The notes beneath the pieces were generated by a model, which made no database searches, was not told where the DNA came from, and saw only the letters and a program-made list of their open reading frames with translations. Shown in pieces: positions 59,124 to 64,000 of a stretch of DNA of 64,000 bases. This DNA comes from Casuarina equisetifolia. Its lineage: Eukaryota; Streptophyta; Magnoliopsida; Fagales; Casuarinaceae. The stretch lies in contig CM052356.1 in assembly GCA_028551475.1 (NCBI GenBank), positions 1,064,001 to 1,128,000 of the forward strand. The letters run 5' to 3'. Numbering within the stretch: position 1 is the stretch's first letter; the number at the start of each line of letters is the position of its first letter. The translations under genes were made by a program, and so were the position numbers.

Positions 59124-60414
59124 CAGAGGGGAGTTTTACATATTATTGACTGGAAGTGGAGAGCATAGAGGTAGAGAGGGAGATAGAGGGCCGTCTTCCC
59201 CTTCGGCTCCCTGTATTCCCAGTGATCTGGTTCCATATCTTTCTCTATCTGTGTCTCTTTGAGCTGGAGGGGGAGTTCGAAGCATTTTCTATGGTGTTGT
59301 TGGGTTCTGCGCTCTGAAATGTTTTACTGAGATGGGAATTTTCTTGACGAGGAAGAAGTAGATATTCTAATGGTTGAATGCTCGTCTTGGATTCCTTGCC
59401 TCGTGGTACCCTTTTCTCTCTCTCTCTCTCTCTTGCACTGCTTTTTATATAGAGGTTCCCTCGTAATATGATTAAAAAGTTCAGGTTTTGGAGTTTTCTT
59501 TTTTTTTTTCTTTTTTTTCAGGGTCTTAACACGATTATTTCTCGAGTTAAAACTGCACAGTTGCTTTTTATCTGGTCGATGCGTTTTTCTGTGTCTATGT
59601 TTTTGGAGTTGTTTACGGATATTCTTTTATGTCGTTCACCAGCGATCCAGGGGTGTGTACAATCTAGTTGCTTGCTTTCTGAATTACTAAATGGGGAGTG
59701 ATGTTTTCTTGACTCTGTCAGTAATTTGTCACACAACCACCATGAAGGTTCCCCTTTTTGATAAAAGAGTATGAATAAGCGAAGCACTTACTTCTATAGA
59801 TGCCGAAGATCTTGGATATGCGAAGCAGTTAAGAATGGCAAATAAATCCTTGGTTCCAGCAAAATTGAAAGCTTTTTGGTGCTTTGATGTAGTATTATAT
59901 ATTGTCTTCTTGCATTGTTCGGATTAAGTGAAACATTTTTGGGCCCCTAATCACTGTTACAACTGGTAATGCACATGATATACATGAGTGTGTCTTAAAC
60001 TAGAGACATATTAATGATTCTAGTTGCAGAACTTGATGGGCAAGTTCTTTACCAAGTTCACTTTTGCATTTTGTGTACTTTGATTGAATCGACCCTTTGC
60101 TATATATGTGAAGTTTATGGGTTCTCTGTCATAGATTGGGTTTAATGTCATGGTTTGCAAATGATGTTATGATGTCAATATATATTGTTTGTGGGAAGTG
60201 CGCTATTGCGTTCATAATGCTCTCCCAGTAGTTTCAGTGCTGCATTCATGTAAACAAGTTTTCTTTTCAAGGAGATGACCTATTGTTATTGGGCTTTAGG
60301 AGGCATGTTCTCTTAGGAGCTGTTCAGGGGATGAGGCAAAAAGTTCAAGTGGCTGTTCCTAAAGGTGGAACATCGGTTCTGATGTGATCATTTTGCAATT
60401 TTGGGAAGTACATC
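58985..60414 (+). promoter_or_regulatory. Probable promoter and 5' leader of the DUF863 gene
   Basis: A (GA)n tract at 59086-59118 and a (TC)n tract at 59414-59433 flank a moderately GC-rich stretch; CT/GA tracts are common in plant 5' UTRs. The region before ATG 60415 has in-frame stops, and several short upstream ORFs occur, so the leader is long and probably spliced (a possible donor is GGTACC near 59406). Transcription start not determined. Confidence 0.4.
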
Positions 60415-63400
60415 ATGTTAATGCGAGGAGATTTTGATCTCAATTCGGTACAAATATGTACTGAATCACTTAAAGAAGCTTTGAAGCAGGGTATGCTCAA
60501 CCAGGAGGTTATATTTAGGAAGCAGGTATGTGAACATCATCACTGTACTGGTTGAGTTATGCATTTACTTAATTCGGTATCATGCATCCTTATTTAATAT
60601 TATTATGACTCCATTGTATAACACCATATGAATGATTGAACTTATTTTGGGTCAAACTTTCATTTGGTTAAATCCCTTCCCAAGTTTATGGATTATTATG
60701 AGTTTGTCAACTGCTTAAACTAACTGCATTTCTGAGGTACTTGGGCTTTTCTATTTCTATACCTGCATACCAATGGGCCATTGCATGTAATTCTGGATAC
60801 ATGAACAAAACCTTGAATTTTCCTCCAGTATCTGTTACCATCATGGGAAAGTAGATGGCATTTGCAGGATGACATGCATTTCAACTAATCAAAAGAAACA
60901 GAGCAGTCTTCTTATAACAACCTGAGGTGGCCAGGAAAGATGGGTTAAAATATGAGAAAAAGGTGGATTCAAATATAAGAGTTGGATGAAAAGTTGAATT
61001 GGATAAATACTTTTTATTTTGGAAGCAACTCATTTATTTGGAATTGAAGAAGTATTTTCTTATCATTCTGGCTTCTGATTGTTCAAGGTTGAGGAACTCC
61101 ATCGGTTATATACAACCCAGAAGACACTGATGGAGAATCTTGCCTGGAGGGAGTTTCATACCTACAATTCAAGGAAACCAAGAACCCAACCATCACTGTT
61201 ATCTTGTGCAAATCCAAAAAGCTATGAGACATTCACAAAAGAAACAACCTTTTCCTCGATTCTCATGGTAAATGGAAGCTATCAACTTGAAAAATGTTAT
61301 GAGGAACTATGATTTACTATTAAGGCAGAGATTTTTCTTTTTTTCTTCAAAATTTTCCTTGTCTAGCACTAAACATATTATAGCTCTAAATTGGTTAAAT
61401 ATATCCTCCTTTAATGGCTGACCTAATTTGGTTTCAATATCTGTAACTTATTTTTTTCTTTGTTAATGTGATGAGTTTGTCTTGCAGGTGGGCCCAACAC
61501 AATCTACAGGGTGTGTGTCGGCAGAAGGGCAATTTAGGCAGAGGCCTCTAGATCTTCAACTTCCTACTGACCGGTATATTAGACATGTTGGTAAGGATCT
61601 TTTCAGGACAAGGAATATTTATAAGCACTTCAAAGAAACACACAATACTAAAAAAATTTTCATGTGCTCTTCTTGGTGGTGCTAACGTTGCAGATCCTGA
61701 GTTTAAGGTCTCCCCAGGCAGTGGAGAATACCATTGGAGCAAGGGGTGTGCTAAGAGAACTTGGTCCCATAACGAAGATCAATCCCGCGTCCACCATGTT
61801 ATTGATTTAGAAGAGTCAATTGAGAGGGTGTCAAATGAGGATGAAAAATGTGCACCTTTTTTCTGCAATGCTGCTCACGAAACTCATATCACAGACAATA
61901 GTGAGTCTGAAGCTTCTGTTCTTTCCGAGTCAATCATCTCAAGTAGTGTAAAGAAGGATTTACCAGTTGGGATTGCAGACAATTGCTCTCTTGTAGACAG
62001 CAAATGCTGTGAAGAGCAGAACTATTCCAATAAAGGTGATTTTCAGTTATATACATGAGACTGGTTTAAGTATAATAGGCATGAATGCGTGGTAGCCTTA
62101 CACAGGTTAAGCATACATCATTAAATCCAGCATCTTTTTGTTCTCCTTGCAGGATTTAAGAGCTCTCATGTTAGCATTCCAAATCTAAATCTGCCCACCA
62201 TGTTGCAAGAGTCCCTGTCATCTAAAGTAGTTCGTGTGGACCTTAACAAAGTTCAGCTTGATGACTCATCTTGTGACTCAGATGATCTTATGGTGTCCCA
62301 GCCTTCAGCAGCCAGTCCAGCACATGTTTTCATCGATCTGGTTGGCAGGGATCATGTGGACACTTGTGCATCCCCGACCTGGAGAAAAAGAAGTAATAAC
62401 TGCACAAATGAAACTGTTGACATGATTTGCCAAGATGATGCCATGAATTCTTCACTGGATCCCAAGAAGAGTAGAGCAGAAATTTTGGCAAGAACATCGA
62501 AGTTTGATGGTATGGGTGGAACTGAAGTAGGTACTTTAGGTTTTGAGGCTCTCAGGCCCTCACCAGGCCCCCGCGAAGTCAAGGGTTGCCATAGTAGTGA
62601 CTTCGGGAATGGAAATGTTGGGATACTTCCTGATAATCTTTTAAATGAACCAAATCGCACATGTAGAGGTACTAGACAGATGAACTTTGAAAAGAGTGAA
62701 GTGGTGGACTTAGTACCTTCCGGTTCTGATCAAAGCCAAACTACGGTTCTAGATGGAAGTGACAACATATCTCCTGCTTCATGCAAGTCCCGCTCCTGCA
62801 TTGATAATGATGTCAACAGTTTGAAGACTGAACACTCTGGGAATGAAATGGGGAGTTCAAATCTCCTTGCCTCCGATCATCTCTCTGGGACCAATATAGT
62901 TTCTCAAGGTTCAGAAACTGTGTCAGTTGATCAGGAACAAGGATCATCTGACAGTAGTGCATCGAAACATGAATCTGGCAGCAAGAAAGAGGAATCATCT
63001 GAAGCAGATGAGCAAATCCATAGGGCAGCTGAATCACTTCTCCATTTCTCCTTGGAGATCTCAGCAGGCAAGCAAGATTGTTCCACCAAAGCTAAACTAA
63101 CTGAGACGAAAAACAAGAAGAGGGAGCAGCCTCAGTATTCTACCGATTCTTTTGAGTTAATTACACTAAATATAAAAGAGTGCAGTGCAGAGGACTACTG
63201 TGTATCATCGAAGCCATTAGAAGTGAATGAAGTAGAGACAAATGATTTTTCTTTGAAATTAAGAAGGGGGAGGAGATTGAAAGATTTTCAGAAGGACATC
63301 CTTCCTGGTTTGCCATCACTTTCTAGACACGAAATACTTGAGGATGTCAATATTCTGGAGGCAGTTCTAAGGTCAAGGGAGTACAAGAAGATCAGAGCAG

Positions 63401-63483
63401 GGATGGCTAATGGACATTGCTGGTCTACACCGGTGAGAAGCAGACGGTCAACACTCAAACAAGTTGGGAGGAAAAGGTTTTAA
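60415..63483 (+). CDS. DUF863 family protein
   Basis: Five coding exons: 60415-60525, 61088-61267, 61488-61590, 61694-62035, 62153-63483; phases agree and give 688 aa. The N-terminal signature is EVIFRKQVEELHRLYTTQKTLM (about 33-54, split by intron 1), the conserved QVxELHRLYxxQ motif of plant DUF863 proteins. Then DLQLPTDRYI (about 117), a Ser/Asp/Glu-rich middle with two short IPNLNLP/RVDLNK-like stretches, and a conserved basic C-terminus: RRGRRLKDFQKDILPGLPSL, SRHEILEDVNILEAVLRSRE, ending RSRRSTLKQVGRKRF. Family members are nuclear-type plant proteins of unknown biochemical role. The first ATG (MLMRGDFDL) lacks the MGTKVQ start of longer relatives, so this is a shorter subgroup or has an undetected upstream exon. 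It is not part of the FMO array. Confidence 0.82.
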
Positions 63484-64000
63484 CTAAATTTCCATTGTAT
63501 GTAAGGAATCCCATCATATGGAAATTCCTTTTAAATTTAGAGTAGCATTATTTATGAAATAGCCTTATTTTGACTTTTAGGGAGAACAAAAGGTTTGGTT
63601 GTTTTATGTTCCTGCAAGTATACTTTAAGCTAATATTTCTGACTGGAAAAAGCTTCTGCTTCGTCCTTTATGCGTGTTTGGTCTCCAGTGTTTACCGCAG
63701 CTCGTTCTACCCCTGCGGAAACTCTTGCTTGCCTTTTGGTTTGCTGCTTCAAGCTAAAGCAAAGATGAGCAGCAAAGCATGCTTCTAGTCTGATTTTCTT
63801 TTCAACAGGAAAGAGATTACGGGATCAGTGGCAAGGAAAATGTTACGAAAGGGTACAAGATTGTTCAAGGTCTACTTGCATATTTGTGTGAGATTAGTCG
63901 TTGTTGGCATGACAGTCTATAAAAAGCATCCTTAGCAAATTTAGTACTATTCTTTCATTTTTCATGATTCAAATAGTGTCATGGATATATTCGGTATAAT
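63484..64000. other. 3' UTR and downstream flank of the DUF863 gene
   Basis: AT-rich sequence after the stop codon, including candidate poly(A) contexts (TTTATGAAATAG near 63550). A 72-codon open frame at 63570-63788 has no recognisable similarity and is probably fortuitous. Confidence 0.4.

Noticed and set aside
59086-59433. GA and TC tracts considered as a structured repeat array or CRISPR
   Set aside because: Simple dinucleotide microsatellites in a plant leader region; no spacers, and the window is eukaryotic.

Overview
This is nuclear DNA of a flowering plant, most likely a woody eudicot. Genes have short AT-rich introns with GT-AG borders, there are plant-type nuclear tRNA-Gly genes, a plant-specific PLATZ factor, a plant DUF863 gene and three Ty1/Copia retrotransposons. 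The FMO proteins look like grapevine (Vitis) sequences to me, but the species cannot be proven from the sequence alone.

Layout. 1-108: last codons of an unidentified + strand gene. 3004-4118: complete five-exon PLATZ zinc-binding factor (+, 262 aa). 5113-56610: a tandem array of flavin-containing monooxygenase genes of the FMO GS-OX-like type, all on the minus strand. Three copies read as intact seven-exon genes: FMO-1 (5464-7548, 463 aa), FMO-2 (11431-13458, 462 aa) and FMO-6 (49795-52247, 449 aa). Four are damaged: FMO-3 (25283-33705), FMO-4 (35691-38107), FMO-5 (38800-46482) and FMO-7 (54733-55833). Three more survive only as exon 6/7 relics (R1-R3). Two identical tRNA-Gly(GCC) genes lie beside FMO-1, and tRNA-like remnants sit at matching places in several other units, so the amplified unit seems to have been tRNA plus FMO. 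58985-63483: a DUF863 gene (+, 688 aa) with a long CT/GA-rich leader.

Retrotransposons. Copia-1 (16017-24651, +, 1.6 kb LTRs, oldest) lies inside relic R3. Copia-2 (26772-32431, -, 249 bp LTRs with two differences, youngest) lies in intron 2 of FMO-3. Copia-3 (41044-46357, +) interrupts exon 1 of FMO-5. All have 5 bp target duplications and all are broken. A decayed Copia pol fragment lies near 46800-47110 and a solo-LTR-like insert at about 14943-15418.

The array records unequal duplication, gene conversion (a near-identical 421 bp tract with a shared nonsense codon in FMO-4 and FMO-5), C-to-T decay and transposon insertion. The intact copies should encode FAD/NADPH-dependent S- or N-oxygenases; the substrate cannot be read from the sequence. 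I see no operon-like or defence-type system.
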